NCBI RefSeq assembly: GCF_900177625.1
Contig: NZ_FXAU01000007.1
Coordinates: 124,729-188,728 of the forward strand
DNA from: Sphingobacterium psychroaquaticum
GTDB taxonomy: Bacteria > Bacteroidota > Bacteroidia > Sphingobacteriales > Sphingobacteriaceae
DNA: 64,000 nucleotides
Direction of reading: 5' to 3'
Shown here: piece by piece, positions 25,136-35,035 of the stretch
How the letters are laid out: each line of letters opens with the position of its first letter
How positions within the stretch are numbered: the first letter of the stretch is position 1
Position numbers and translations under genes: made by a program
Notes under the pieces: model-generated
What the model was told of the DNA's origin: nothing
Database searches by the model: none
What the model saw: the letters and a program-made list of their open reading frames with translations, nothing else

Positions 25136-26428
25136 TTATCCGTTTTTCTGACCTACTTTGTGACCTGCACTAGCGAAGTATAGGATATATAAGTAAGCTG
25201 GAACCATGGCATATAAAAATGCATGTTGGAAATCGATATGTAATGTATCTTTCAGGTAACCATAGATTAACGGCCAGATTGCACCTCCGGCGATACCCAT
25301 AATCATGATACCAGATCCTACTTTTGTAAAGCGCCCCAATCCTTTAATTCCCAGCGGGAAGATAGCGGGCCACATTAACGCGTTGGCTACCCCCAATAAC
25401 GCCACGAAGATGTACGATGTCATACCTGTTGTGAAGACAGAAATAACGGTGAATGTAATACCGATAATGGTACATAGGCGAAGTGCTGCCTGTTGTGAGA
25501 TGTATTTTGGAATCGTAGCAATACCGATGAAATATCCGAGTAACATACAACCTAATGTAAAGGCTGTACCGTATTTAACAAAGAATGGTGGTAAAGACAA
25601 TAGTTTTCCATAGGTTCCGATAATGTCTCCTGCCATTACTTCTACAGCAACACAAAAGAAGATCGCCAATGTGCCTAAGAATAAGTGAGGGAAATCAAAT
25701 ACGCTGTTTTTCTTTTTCGAACCTGCTGCTGTTTCTAGTGTTTCTTCTTCCTTGTTGACATCCACTTCTGGCATTTTCACTACATATACAATCACCGCTA
25801 GAAGAGCAACGCCAATAGCAACACCAATGTATGGACCATGAAGTCGGGCAGCAAGATCTGTTAGGAGTGCATCGTGTTCAGGGCCGCTGTGTAATTCCTG
25901 TACTTTGTGCGAGATGGTGTCATAGTCTTTTAGTAAGATACTACCAAGGACGATCGGTACAATAATACCGGCCCCTTTGTTGAAAATTCCTACGATAGAG
26001 ATCCGTTGTGCAGCACTTTCTATTGGACCGATAATGCTAAGGTACGGGTTGATAGCTGTTTGCAAAAGCGCCATTCCGGAAGCCTGTACAAAGATTGCTA
26101 ACAAAAATAAACCATAGCTCAACTGTGAGGCAGCCGGTAAAATGATTAAGGCGCCAAGGACAATCAGTAGAAGGCTAAGAATAAGTCCGTTTTTAAATCC
26201 TACTTTGCCCAAGATCCAGGAACTAGGTAGTGCCAAGAAAAAATAAGCAATATAAGAAGCAAATAAAATAAAGAATGCCTGTAGGTCGGTCTCCAGGTTG
26301 AAGGCTAATCTCACAAAGGGTATCAATGCCCCGTTTGCCCAAGTGACATAGCCTAAAATAAAGAATAAAGCACAGCAGATTAACATCGGTACCAATGCTG
26401 TCTTTTTTTGCGTATCTATACCATTCAT
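25136..26428 (-). CDS. Sugar MFS transporter (FucP/GluP-like)
   Basis: A 430-residue protein with about twelve membrane helices and a central cytoplasmic loop (about 215-235) rich in Lys and Glu. The N-terminal segment ALFFILGYVTWANGALIPFV and the LLQTAINPYLSIIGP motif are characteristic of the L-fucose:H+ symporter/glucose-galactose transporter branch. Substrate choice among fucose, glucose, galactose or another hexose cannot be read from the sequence. Its upstream region carries a palindrome at 26469-26484 that could be an operator. Confidence 0.88.
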   Translation of the reverse strand: MNGIDTQKKTALVPMLICCALFFILGYVTWANGALIPFVRLAFNLETDLQAFFILFASYIAYFFLALPSSWILGKVGFKNGLILSLLLIVLGALIILPAASQLSYGLFLLAIFVQASGMALLQTAINPYLSIIGPIESAAQRISIVGIFNKGAGIIVPIVLGSILLKDYDTISHKVQELHSGPEHDALLTDLAARLHGPYIGVAIGVALLAVIVYVVKMPEVDVNKEEETLETAAGSKKKNSVFDFPHLFLGTLAIFFCVAVEVMAGDIIGTYGKLLSLPPFFVKYGTAFTLGCMLLGYFIGIATIPKYISQQAALRLCTIIGITFTVISVFTTGMTSYIFVALLGVANALMWPAIFPLGIKGLGRFTKVGSGIMIMGIAGGAIWPLIYGYLKDTLHIDFQHAFLYAMVPAYLYILYFASAGHKVGQKNG

Positions 26429-26468
26429 CGATAAAAAAAGTTTACGTTAATGTGGTTGATTTTTTGTG

Positions 26469-26484
26469 TATGGAACATTCCATA
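26469..26484. promoter_or_regulatory. Palindromic operator candidate upstream of the sugar transporter
   Basis: TATGGAA and TTCCATA flank a CA centre, 41 bases upstream of the transporter's ATG on the minus strand. The size and position fit a repressor or activator site; the protein is unknown. Confidence 0.4.
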
Positions 26485-26659
26485 TTACAAGACTAATAAA
26501 ATATATTGAAATACGGAAGCATAATCAAAAAGACAAACGGTTGCGCATGAAAAAAACGCTTTAAAGAGTCTAAATTATTAATCGTTCAATAAACGGAATA
26601 AATGACTTTTGTTTTCTTTAGGATTAGGGTGTGAAGTGGGGCTTATACCACTAAAAACA

Positions 26660-26692
26660 TCGAAGAGACTACGTGGGGCATAGTCTCTTCGA
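26660..26692 (-). terminator. Strong hairpin, probable terminator of the kinase-DinB-thioesterase operon
   Basis: TCGAAGAGACTA pairs perfectly with TAGTCTCTTCGA (12 base pairs, nine-base loop). On the minus strand it is followed by TGTTTTTAG. A second hairpin, ATGAAACC/GGTTTCAT at 26708-26732, precedes it. The hairpins lie in a 389-base gap (26429-26817) with no gene; the rest of the gap is AT-rich promoter-like sequence. Confidence 0.6.
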
Positions 26693-26817
26693 AACCTAAA
26701 CCGTATCATGAAACCAAGCTATAGGGTTTCATATAGTACTACAATTAGGATCACGTATTGTTTTGTTGCTTTTTTGTTAAAAGCTGTTAAAAATAGGATA
26801 CTTATTTACGCGGTGCG

Positions 26818-27261
26818 TTAAGCGAGGGGCAACTTATCTATTACCGCTATTGTTAAGCGAGATACGCAAATTAAGTCCTCGTTTTCGTTCTTTATTTTGA
26901 TATCCCAGACATGGCTTTTTTTTCCAATATGTAAGGGCGTGCAGTAGGCATGGATTATACCTTCACGAACAGATTTAAGATGATTGGCATTGATTTCCAT
27001 ACCCACAGCTGCGTATTTGTCTGGGTCTACCACGAGGGCGGAAGCGACACTTCCTACTGATTCGGCAAGAACTACTGATGCGCCACCATGAAGGATGCCA
27101 TAGGGTTGCCGCACTTTATCGGATATTGGCATACTTACCACCAGGCTATCTTCTGTTATCGTGGTTGCCTTAATTTCAAGATAACCGGTCATAAACTTTG
27201 CGAAGATATGATTGATCTCTTCGAGGGTATATGTTCTAAACCAGATGTTCGATGTTTTCAT
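26818..27261 (-). CDS. Hotdog-fold acyl-CoA thioesterase (MenI/YbdB-like)
   Basis: A 147-residue single hotdog domain. YGILHGGASVVLAESVGS near residues 66-83 is the signature of the 4-hydroxybenzoyl-CoA/1,4-dihydroxy-2-naphthoyl-CoA thioesterase branch, with the Glu as catalytic residue; NANHLKSVREG and TPLHIGKKSHVWDI follow. It may act in menaquinone synthesis or hydrolyse other acyl-CoA; the window has no other men genes. Its start overlaps the DinB gene by 26 bases, so translation is probably coupled. Confidence 0.85.
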   Translation of the reverse strand: MKTSNIWFRTYTLEEINHIFAKFMTGYLEIKATTITEDSLVVSMPISDKVRQPYGILHGGASVVLAESVGSVASALVVDPDKYAAVGMEINANHLKSVREGIIHAYCTPLHIGKKSHVWDIKIKNENEDLICVSRLTIAVIDKLPLA

Positions 27262-27769
27262 TGTTTAAATACCTTTCTTTAAGGATGATTCTGTGGTGTG
27301 TAAGGTGGCCCGCAATCACGTACAGAAAGGCTTTCACGGTAACTAAGCGACCTGATGCCATTCCTTTTCGTTCTAGTTCACTTTCGTTGAGGGTTTCAAA
27401 GAAGAGTAGGTTGGCCTTACGGAGGTACATGAACTCTTCGCTGATGCTATCAAAGGAGCGTTCGTTGTGACGGGCATTTTGTACAAACTCATCTTGTTCA
27501 AAAGCTTCCAGTTCGGTCATATCGTTCCGCGAAAAGCGCAAAGCGCGATATACCATTACCCGTTCCGTATCCAAGATATGACAGAGCACTTCTTTAATGG
27601 TCCATTTATCTTCGGCATATGCATAATCCCCCATGTCTTCAGGTATGCTGCGGATAAACTCGGTAAATGAATCTAGCTGCTCCTGTAGTACAGCAAGGAC
27701 ATCGCCAACCACATGTTCAACATAGTTGTTGTAAATGGCTGGATATTCGTCAGACTTCAGTGGGTTCAT
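27236..27769 (-). CDS. DinB-family four-helix-bundle protein
   Basis: A 177-residue DinB-like protein. The metal-binding His residues of the fold appear in IKEVLCHILDTERVM (about 57-71) and in IAGHLTHHRIILKERY (about 150-165). Relatives include putative metal-dependent enzymes such as thiol transferases, and DNA-damage-inducible proteins of unknown function. It overlaps the kinase gene by 20 bases and the thioesterase by 26. No specific substrate can be assigned. Confidence 0.85.
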   Translation of the reverse strand: MNPLKSDEYPAIYNNYVEHVVGDVLAVLQEQLDSFTEFIRSIPEDMGDYAYAEDKWTIKEVLCHILDTERVMVYRALRFSRNDMTELEAFEQDEFVQNARHNERSFDSISEEFMYLRKANLLFFETLNESELERKGMASGRLVTVKAFLYVIAGHLTHHRIILKERYLNNENIEHLV

Positions 27770-28991
27770 ATTTTAAATTGCTTTTAAGTATAATTCTAAA
27801 TGTAGTTCCTTTTCCTATTTCGGATTCTTTTACAAAAATATGTCCTTGGTGGTATTCCACCATTCGTTTGGTTAAACTAAGTCCCAATCCCCATCCGCGC
27901 TTTCGTGTGGTGAAGCCGGGTTGGAATATGGTGTCAAAATTTGACTTTGGTATTCCTTTTCCTGTATCACTAATGTCTATAAAAATTTCCTCTTTTGCAA
28001 TGTTATCAATGATGTTGACGGTTATTTTTCCTTCTGACTCAATCGCATTGACCGCATTTTTAAGAAGGTTTTCAATAATCCAATCGAACAATTGGATGTT
28101 GATTTTGGCCTCTAAGCTTTGGTCTCCGGTCAGTTCAAATTGAATTTTCTCGCTTGTCCTGACTTTAAAGTAATTGATGTAGTCTTGAATAACAGGGTAT
28201 ACAACATGGCTAGTTAGCGAAGGGATAGAACCAATTTTTGAGAAGCGATCAGCTACAATTTCGAGACGCTTGACATCACGTTCCATTTCGTTAAGAATGC
28301 TGTCGTCTTGTGCTTCATATTTGGTGCGAACCAGCTCAAGCCAGCCCATGAGGGAGGAGATCGGTGTGCCTAACTGATGTGCTGCTTCTTTGGCCATACC
28401 TACCCAAACCAAGTTTTGTTCTGATTTTTTGATGGAGTTGAATACGGTATATGCAATAATTAGAAATATAGCAATCAATGATAGCTGTACGTACGGAAAG
28501 ATACGGAGCTGGCGGAGGGCGTCTGAATCGCGGTAGTAGACAAGCCACTCTTCACCAGTTTCCAAATGTAGAGAAATCGGGTCATGGTTTTCTTGCATAG
28601 CTTCCAGTTGTTTCTGAAAGTAAACTGGATCGTACTGTAACCCTCGATGTGCGCTATCTGTTTGATTTTTTACATTGGTTTTTGTCTCATCCAAATCACG
28701 CCAGAAGATGATGTTGTGCGCACTATCTGTGATGATTGCTGGCGTAGAGAGACTGTCGCGCACGGCGTAGACGAAACTAATAAATTCATCGTCTACATCG
28801 GGCATGCTGATGATGCTCTTGGTGCTCATTGCCCAAACTTCAGCTTTCGTTCTTTCTGAACGGGATAGGCTTTTTACAAGATGGTTGGTGTAAAATAAAG
28901 ACGCAGCAGCTATACATGCGGCGAAAAGGAACAAAAGAACCTTCCAGCGTTGTTTATTATTGTATTGATATAGATGTTCCTTGTTTACCAT
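27750..28991 (-). CDS. Sensor histidine kinase
   Basis: A 413-residue membrane kinase: transmembrane helix at about 17-36, a periplasmic sensor of roughly 130 residues, a second helix at about 166-186, then the kinase core. The H-box is AAHQLGTPISSL with His205, an HQLGTP variant rather than the common HELRTP. The N-box is NLLKNAVNAIES, and the G-boxes are DTGKGIP and GWGLGLSLTKRM. No response regulator is adjacent, so it is an orphan within this window. It heads an overlapping operon with DinB and thioesterase genes. Confidence 0.92.
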   Translation of the reverse strand: MVNKEHLYQYNNKQRWKVLLFLFAACIAAASLFYTNHLVKSLSRSERTKAEVWAMSTKSIISMPDVDDEFISFVYAVRDSLSTPAIITDSAHNIIFWRDLDETKTNVKNQTDSAHRGLQYDPVYFQKQLEAMQENHDPISLHLETGEEWLVYYRDSDALRQLRIFPYVQLSLIAIFLIIAYTVFNSIKKSEQNLVWVGMAKEAAHQLGTPISSLMGWLELVRTKYEAQDDSILNEMERDVKRLEIVADRFSKIGSIPSLTSHVVYPVIQDYINYFKVRTSEKIQFELTGDQSLEAKINIQLFDWIIENLLKNAVNAIESEGKITVNIIDNIAKEEIFIDISDTGKGIPKSNFDTIFQPGFTTRKRGWGLGLSLTKRMVEYHQGHIFVKESEIGKGTTFRIILKSNLKYEPTEV

Positions 28992-29051
28992 TGCACCTGC
29001 AAATTACTTTTTTTTTCTCACATGTGTGCGATTGCTGAAAAGGGACAAAAT

Positions 29052-29076
29052 GAAAAAGGGGCATTCGCCCCTTTTA
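29052..29076 (-). terminator. Terminator of the sugar-isomerase-like gene
   Basis: AAAAGGGGC pairs with GCCCCTTTT around ATTC, immediately after the stop codon on the minus strand and followed by T residues. Confidence 0.85.
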
Positions 29077-29077
29077 G

Positions 29078-29929
29078 CTATTTCAGTAAAGCCCTGAAGT
29101 TGGCTGCACTTTGTTTTACATCGGTTACACTGTTTTCCCAATTGTATTCATATTCTGCGGAAAGCATACCTTTGAATTTTTGTCTTTTCAATTCAGCAAT
29201 TACTTCTTTGATTGGCAGCTTACCTGTTCCCCAATGCACATCGTGGGCTTTTTTATCACCAAACTCATTCAGATCCTTAAAATGAGAGTGGATAACTCTG
29301 CCTTCTAGTTGTTTTAAACAAGTGATAGGGTCAAGACCAGAACGCATCCAATGGCCTACATCGGCGGCGGCTCCCATGTTTTTACTTCTGCCTTTTAGGG
29401 CGTTTAGTACGACCTCAGGTTTCCAGTAGTGGGAAGGATCAGGGTGGTTATGCAAAGCTGCTTTTACATTGTATTTATCGCATAAAGCGGATACGATATC
29501 GAGGTGTGATTCCTGCGGCTCGCAGGTGATTACCTGGATGCCCATTTCTTTGGCAAAGGCGAATATTTTTTCCCATTCTTCAGCATCTTTTCCGCCGACA
29601 ACGCCGAATGCATGTAGGGTAATTCCATTATCTTTCAATAATTTTTTTACCAATTGACGACCTTCGGCGGATAGGGTGTAGCCAAATTTTTCGGTGCTTC
29701 CAGCTCCTATTGTCTGTCCGGGAAAGGCTTCTACAAAGCGCAGGTCGCAGCTTTTTATTTTCTCTAGCGCTTCGGCAAAAGTGAATAAACGGAAGGTGTA
29801 GGCTTGTGCGCCGAGTTTCCATCCTAATTTCTCTTCTGGGTGTTTAGCAGAACGTTGAGCGGTTACAGTAAAGGTAAAAAAAAGGCAAAAAGCCCATAGC
29901 AGCGTGCTTGCAATAGATTTTAGTTTCAT
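29078..29929 (-). CDS. Exported sugar phosphate isomerase/epimerase-like TIM barrel
   Basis: A 283-residue protein with a signal peptide (residues 1-24) and a xylose-isomerase-like TIM barrel. Candidate metal ligands are Glu in FVEAFPGQ, His in AALHNHPDP, Asp/His in AADVGHWMRS and Glu near the end in SAEYEYNW. It probably isomerises or epimerises a sugar or keto-sugar in the periplasm. Proteins of this type often travel with DUF1080 (3-keto-glycoside hydrolase-like) proteins, one of which lies at 35.0 kb. Substrate unknown. Confidence 0.8.
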   Translation of the reverse strand: MKLKSIASTLLWAFCLFFTFTVTAQRSAKHPEEKLGWKLGAQAYTFRLFTFAEALEKIKSCDLRFVEAFPGQTIGAGSTEKFGYTLSAEGRQLVKKLLKDNGITLHAFGVVGGKDAEEWEKIFAFAKEMGIQVITCEPQESHLDIVSALCDKYNVKAALHNHPDPSHYWKPEVVLNALKGRSKNMGAAADVGHWMRSGLDPITCLKQLEGRVIHSHFKDLNEFGDKKAHDVHWGTGKLPIKEVIAELKRQKFKGMLSAEYEYNWENSVTDVKQSAANFRALLK

Positions 29930-30010
29930 GTGTCTTTAAGGTTTAAGTAAAGGCTAATATAGGAAAAAAAGGTGAGGAGTGAAGGAGTTAAGGGGTGAGA
30001 GAGGTAAAGG

Positions 30011-30110
30011 ACACGAGCCGAAGGCTCGCGCCAGCGTAAGTGGTCCGCATGTAGTGCGGCAAGAATGAAACCAGTATGAGCTTATGCGCTAGTTTGAGCT
30101 TGAAGGAAGG
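30011..30110. repeat. GC-rich intergenic repeat (REP-like), copy 1
   Basis: Modules in order: ACACGAGCC/GGCTCGCGCCAG (a GAGCC-GAA-GGCTC hairpin), GTGCGGCAAGAATGAAA, CTTATGCGCTAGTT and GAGCTTGAAGG. The same modules occur, reverse-complemented, in the same relative order at 37290-37435. Confidence 0.75.
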
Positions 30111-30134
30111 TGGTAGAAAGTTAAGGATGGCTAC

Positions 30135-30197
30135 AAAAAGAGCCACAAAAAAGCTACAAACCCCGAAGGGCTCAGCGTAGCTAAATCTTGTGGCTCT
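30135..30197 (-). terminator. Compound terminator of gltX
   Basis: Outer stem AGAGCCACAA (30139-30148)/TTGTGGCTCT (30188-30197), inner stem AGCTAC (30152-30157)/GTAGCT (30177-30182), loop with CCC/GGG. On the minus strand it ends in TTTTTG, 22 bases after the gltX stop. Confidence 0.75.
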
Positions 30198-30219
30198 ACT
30201 ATTGTATAATGCGTAATAA

Positions 30220-31740
30220 CTATTCGAAGTGTGGAAGAGCGTTTGCAATACGTGCATTAACCTCTTTTTTGCCGAGTAATTGCGTGATCTGGAATACATC
30301 CGGACCAAATTTACCACCGACCAACATGATACGGAATGGCATCATCAATTCACCGATCTTCATGCCGGAGGTTGCGATTTTTTCTTTGAATAGGGGCTCC
30401 AATGTTGCGGCCTCCCACGATTCGACTGTATTAAAATCGGTGATTAAACTTTGGAAAAATGCTGTTTTGTCTGCATTCCATTTTGGTTTAACAGCATCGG
30501 TATCAAACTGTGTCGGGCGTTGGAAGAAGAAAGAAGCTTGTTCCCAGAAATCTTCGACAAACGTCATTCGTTCCTTAACCAATGTCAGTACTTGATTTAC
30601 GTATGTTTCGTCCTCTCCTGTTACCTGGTGTACGGCCAGGATAGGCAGCACACGAGCCAAGATAATAGGCTGGTCAATTTTTTTGATCCACTCGTGGTTG
30701 AACCATTTTGCTTTTTCGAAATCAAATTTTGCTCCGGCTTTATTGATGCGCTCTACACTGAATTTTTCGATCAATTCATCCATCGTGAAAAGCTCTTGCT
30801 CGGTTCCATCGTTCCAACCCAAGACGCCTAACATGTTGACAAATGCTTCCGATAAGAAGCCCATCTCGCGGAATCCTTTGGTCAGGTCGCCTGTTTTAGG
30901 GTCGTTCCAATTCATGGCATAAACCGGGAAGCCCAATCTGTCACCATCGCGTTTGCTCAGTTTACCGTTGCCATCTGGTTTAAGGATTAGCGGTAAGTGT
31001 GCCCAGTTAGGCATTTCTGTTTTCCAACCTAGGTATTCCCATAATAAGATATGTACGGGCGCTGATGGAAGCCATTCTTCACCGCGGAAAATATGAGATA
31101 TTTCCATCGCACGGTCATCTACAACCACCGCGAGGTGATACGTTGGCATGCCATCTGCTTTAAGCAATACTTTGTCGTCGACAAGATTGGTTTCAAAAGA
31201 AACCCAACCTCTAATCATATCTTCAAAGGCAACGGTTTCATCCGTAGGAACTTTGATTCGTATGGTATGTGGATGTCCTTCGGCCAATATTTTTTGCGTT
31301 TCTTCTGCCGGAAGGCTTAGGGAATTACGCAATTGCATTCTATTTTCATGCGAATAGCGGAAATTCGGTTGTAGCTGACGCTGTTCGTCGAGCTCTGCGG
31401 CCGTGTCGAATGCATAGTAAGCATATCCGCTTTCTATCAGTTGTTCTGCATATTGTCTGTACGAAGGTTTACGCTCACTCTGGCGGTACGGGCCAAAAGC
31501 TCCCGGCTTGTTCGGACTTTCGTCTGGTGTGAGGCCACACCAATCTAAACATTCTGTGATATATTCTTCCGCACCAGGAACAAAACGCGTTTGGTCGGTG
31601 TCTTCTATTCTGAGGATAAACTCTCCTTTGTGGTGTCGCGCAAAAAGATAATTGAACAATGCTGTGCGTACACCGCCAAGGTGTAAACCGCCTGTAGGAC
31701 TTGGGGCAAAACGTACCCTAACTTTTCTTTCCGAATTCAT
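30220..31740 (-). CDS. gltX: Glutamate--tRNA ligase
   Basis: A 506-residue class I aminoacyl-tRNA synthetase charging tRNA-Glu. FAPSPTGGLHLGGVRTA near residues 10-26 holds the HIGH-type motif (HLGG) and GKLSKRDGDRLG is the KMSKS-type loop. The Rossmann, stem-contact-fold and C-terminal anticodon-binding regions are of full length. A TAATTTTG box directly upstream of the ATG suggests a very short or absent leader. The tRNA-Glu gene lies at 52.9 kb. Confidence 0.97.
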   Translation of the reverse strand: MNSERKVRVRFAPSPTGGLHLGGVRTALFNYLFARHHKGEFILRIEDTDQTRFVPGAEEYITECLDWCGLTPDESPNKPGAFGPYRQSERKPSYRQYAEQLIESGYAYYAFDTAAELDEQRQLQPNFRYSHENRMQLRNSLSLPAEETQKILAEGHPHTIRIKVPTDETVAFEDMIRGWVSFETNLVDDKVLLKADGMPTYHLAVVVDDRAMEISHIFRGEEWLPSAPVHILLWEYLGWKTEMPNWAHLPLILKPDGNGKLSKRDGDRLGFPVYAMNWNDPKTGDLTKGFREMGFLSEAFVNMLGVLGWNDGTEQELFTMDELIEKFSVERINKAGAKFDFEKAKWFNHEWIKKIDQPIILARVLPILAVHQVTGEDETYVNQVLTLVKERMTFVEDFWEQASFFFQRPTQFDTDAVKPKWNADKTAFFQSLITDFNTVESWEAATLEPLFKEKIATSGMKIGELMMPFRIMLVGGKFGPDVFQITQLLGKKEVNARIANALPHFE

Positions 31741-31745
31741 AACGA

Positions 31746-31753
31746 CAAAATTA
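31746..31753 (-). promoter_or_regulatory. -7 box of gltX, abutting the start codon
   Basis: On the minus strand TAATTTTG ends five bases before the ATG. In Bacteroidota transcription starts about that far beyond the box, so the mRNA would be leaderless or nearly so. Confidence 0.45.
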
Positions 31754-31975
31754 CGTATTTTTAAATTATTCTCTTTTCGATATTGGCGGAGGTCTTATTT
31801 TTTACGCATGATTTATGTATTTGTGACGTTGTGCTGGTCTTGAAAGCGTTACAGATGTGGTCGTTATAGTCCAGTTTTTATTTTTCTATTGCCTTTCTAA
31901 GTGTCTGCAAACGTTTGTTTTGTGTAATGATAAAGAACACAACTTTTGTTGCGTGTTTATTCCCTTATAAAGTCG

Positions 31976-31983
31976 TATCTTTG
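31976..31983 (+). promoter_or_regulatory. -7 box of gcvP
   Basis: TATCTTTG fits TAnnTTTG; the start of transcription near 31988 gives a leader of about 80 bases. The leader shows no glycine-riboswitch signature. A TTTG at 31945-31948 is too far upstream to be a convincing -33 element. Confidence 0.5.
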
Positions 31984-32070
31984 TGCTCTCAAAAGAGTAT
32001 GAGAATTGTGGCTTCTAATGCGTGTGTACTACTTGTTAGAGCTATGTTTGTCAAAAAGTTAAGCGTAAAA

Positions 32071-34944
32071 ATGAGCAACGTATTTTATCAAGAAAAATTT
32101 GAAGATCGCCATAATGGACCTCGTTCCACAGAAGCGCAAGAAATGTTATCCTTTTTAGGGGTACAATCATTGGATGAGCTGATCGAGCAGACTGTTCCGA
32201 GTCAGATTCGATTAAAAAAATCAATGTCTTTACCTAAGGCATTGAGTGAGAAGGCTTATTTAGCTAAGGTGAAGCAGATTGCAGACAAGAACAAAGTTTT
32301 TAAATCGTATATCGGTCAAGGATATTACGACGTTACTGTTCCTGGTGTTATCCAACGTAATGTTTTGGAGAATCCAGGATGGTACACCCAGTACACGCCA
32401 TACCAAGCGGAAATTGCGCAGGGTCGTTTGCAGGCGTTGTTAAATTTCCAAACGGCTGTTTCTGACTTAACAGGTTTAGAGATTGTTAATGCTTCGTTAT
32501 TAGATGAGGCAACGGCAGCGGCGGAAGCTATGTTTATGTTGTACAATGCACGTAAAAACAAGGATGCTAATACGTTCTTAGTTACACCAAATATTTTCCC
32601 ACAGACACTTGATGTGTTGCAAACACGTGCTGTACCTTTCGGGGTGGAAATCCGTGTTGCAGATATTGATGCTGCAAATTTAACGGATGATGTATTTGCC
32701 TCCTTTATCCAATATCCGGCAGCGGATGGTACGGTTTCGGACTACAAGGCATTTACTACGGCAGCAGAAGCTAAAGGTATCACAACGTGTGTGGCAGCAG
32801 ATTTACTTTCATTAGCTTTATTAACGCCTCCGGGAGAATGGGGTGCTGATGTTGTTGTAGGTAACTCCCAGCGTTTTGGTGTGCCAATGGGATTTGGTGG
32901 GCCGCATGCTGCTTTCTTTGCAACGAAAGATGCTTACAAACGTAATATTCCGGGACGTATTATCGGGGTTACTTCGGATGCGAGTGGGAATTATGCCTTG
33001 CGTATGGCTTTACAGACGCGCGAGCAGCATATCCGTCGTGATAAAGCTTCATCTAATATCTGTACTGCGCAAGCATTATTAGCGATTATGGCGTCATTCT
33101 ACGCGGTGTACCATGGTCCGCAAGGGGTTAAAGATATCGCGATGCGTATCAACGACCTTGCTAAATTATTGGATAAAGGGCTTCAGGCTTTAGGTTACGA
33201 ACAAACAAATACTTCTTATTTTGATACATTGCGTATTAAAGTAGGCGAATATATCGGTGGTGTTAAAAGCGAGGCATTAAACCACGAATTGAACTTCTTC
33301 TACCACGAGGATGTAGTGGGTATCTCTATTGATGAAACGACTTCTTTTGAAGATATCCAAACGATCGTTAAGGTTTTTGCTAAGGTAAAAGGTAAAAATG
33401 TAAGCGATGTGGATTTGGAAGGATTGGTCGATTCTTTAGGGGATTCGATCCCTGCGGAATTGGTTCGTCAGTCGTCGTACTTGACACACCCAATCTTTAA
33501 TAGCTATCATTCTGAAAGTGAAATGTTACGCTATATCAAATCGTTGGAGTCTAAGGATTTGTCTCTTTGTCACTCGATGATTCCATTGGGTTCGTGTACG
33601 ATGAAGTTGAATGCAACTACAGAGATGGTTCCATTGACTTGGGCGCACTTCGGTGGTTTGCATCCTTTTGCTCCTGTTGATCAGACTTCAGGTTACATGC
33701 AGTTAATCAACGAGCTGAACGATTGGTTGTCGGAGATTACTGGATTTGCAAAAATGTCATTCCAGCCAAACTCGGGTGCACAGGGTGAATATGCGGGTCT
33801 AATGGTGATTCGTGCATACCACGAAAGCCGTGGTGATAACCACCGTGACATTTGTTTGATTCCTGCTTCGGCACACGGTACAAATCCTGCATCAGCATCG
33901 ATGGCTGGCTTGAAGGTTGTTGTTGTGAAATGTGATGAGTTTGGAAATATTGATGTAGCGGATCTAAAAGCAAAAGCTGCGGAGCATGCTGCAAACTTGA
34001 ACTCTTTGATGGTTACTTATCCATCGACACATGGTGTATTTGAGGAGTCTATTATTGAAATCTGTGAGGCTATCCATGCAAATGGCGGTCAGGTGTATAT
34101 GGATGGCGCGAATATGAATGCGCAGGTTGGTCTGACCAGCCCGGGCTTTATTGGTGCTGACGTTTGTCACTTGAACTTGCACAAGACTTTCTGTATTCCA
34201 CATGGTGGTGGTGGTCCTGGTATGGGTCCAATTGGTGTGGCAGCGCACTTAGTGCCTTTCTTGCCGAACCATGAAGTAGTAAGCGTATCGGGTGATCAGG
34301 GTATTTCTGCCGTTTCTGCAGCACCTTTCGGATCGGCTTCTATTTTGACTATCTCTTACGCATATATCGCGATGATGGGTGCAGACGGCTTAACAAATGC
34401 AACGAAAACTGCGATCTTAAATGCGAACTATATCAAAGCACGTCTAGAGCATCATTATCCGGTATTGTATGCTGGTGCAAATGGTCGTTGTGCGCATGAG
34501 ATGATCCTTGATTGTCGCGGCTTTAAGAATGTAGGTATTGAGGTTGCTGATATTGCGAAACGTTTGATGGACTACGGTTTCCATGCGCCAACGGTATCTT
34601 TCCCTGTGGCTGGTACGTTGATGGTAGAGCCTACAGAGTCGGAGTCTAAGGCGGAGTTGGATCGTTTCTGCGAAGCGATGATTGGTATCCGTCAGGAAAT
34701 CGCAGCGGTAGAAGCTGGTGAGGCTGATCAAAAGGAAAATGTGTTGAAGCATGCGCCGCATACGGCGGATGTGGTGACGGCAGATGACTGGAACAGACCT
34801 TATGGTCGCCAGACTGCGGCCTATCCGCTTCCTCACTTAAAAGTAAATAAATTCTGGCCTTCGGTGGGTCGTGTGAACGACTCGCAAGGGGATAGAACAT
34901 TGATTTGTTCTTGTCCGTCGATCGAAGAGTATGCGGAAGCATAA
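32071..34944 (+). CDS. gcvP: Glycine dehydrogenase (decarboxylating), P protein of the glycine cleavage system
   Basis: The start at 32071 ([19 protein letters not shown]) gives 957 residues, the usual length of the single-chain P protein; the frame is open 52 codons further upstream, but those codons cover the promoter and are not family-like. It decarboxylates glycine with PLP and passes the aminomethyl group to lipoyl-GcvH. The PLP lysine is in the [16 protein letters not shown] motif, and [14 protein letters not shown] is another signature. gcvT lies at 59.7 kb; gcvH is not in the window. Confidence 0.96.
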   Translation: MSNVFYQEKFEDRHNGPRSTEAQEMLSFLGVQSLDELIEQTVPSQIRLKKSMSLPKALSEKAYLAKVKQIADKNKVFKSYIGQGYYDVTVPGVIQRNVLENPGWYTQYTPYQAEIAQGRLQALLNFQTAVSDLTGLEIVNASLLDEATAAAEAMFMLYNARKNKDANTFLVTPNIFPQTLDVLQTRAVPFGVEIRVADIDAANLTDDVFASFIQYPAADGTVSDYKAFTTAAEAKGITTCVAADLLSLALLTPPGEWGADVVVGNSQRFGVPMGFGGPHAAFFATKDAYKRNIPGRIIGVTSDASGNYALRMALQTREQHIRRDKASSNICTAQALLAIMASFYAVYHGPQGVKDIAMRINDLAKLLDKGLQALGYEQTNTSYFDTLRIKVGEYIGGVKSEALNHELNFFYHEDVVGISIDETTSFEDIQTIVKVFAKVKGKNVSDVDLEGLVDSLGDSIPAELVRQSSYLTHPIFNSYHSESEMLRYIKSLESKDLSLCHSMIPLGSCTMKLNATTEMVPLTWAHFGGLHPFAPVDQTSGYMQLINELNDWLSEITGFAKMSFQPNSGAQGEYAGLMVIRAYHESRGDNHRDICLIPASAHGTNPASASMAGLKVVVVKCDEFGNIDVADLKAKAAEHAANLNSLMVTYPSTHGVFEESIIEICEAIHANGGQVYMDGANMNAQVGLTSPGFIGADVCHLNLHKTFCIPHGGGGPGMGPIGVAAHLVPFLPNHEVVSVSGDQGISAVSAAPFGSASILTISYAYIAMMGADGLTNATKTAILNANYIKARLEHHYPVLYAGANGRCAHEMILDCRGFKNVGIEVADIAKRLMDYGFHAPTVSFPVAGTLMVEPTESESKAELDRFCEAMIGIRQEIAAVEAGEADQKENVLKHAPHTADVVTADDWNRPYGRQTAAYPLPHLKVNKFWPSVGRVNDSQGDRTLICSCPSIEEYAEA

Positions 34945-34964
34945 GCTGGCCGATTAGATATTTT

Positions 34965-35001
34965 AAAACTCCCTGAAGCATTTGTTTCAGGGAGTTTTTT
35001 T
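34965..35001 (+). terminator. Rho-independent terminator of gcvP
   Basis: AACTCCCTGAA pairs with TTCAGGGAGTT, followed by seven T. Confidence 0.9.
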
Positions 35002-35035
35002 ATTTTAGTGGTTTATGATTGCATACTAAACCTAA

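Noticed and set aside
31984..32070. Possible glycine riboswitch in the gcvP leader
   Set aside because: The leader is only about 80 bases and lacks the conserved riboswitch core; a short CTCT/AGAG pairing is all that is visible.
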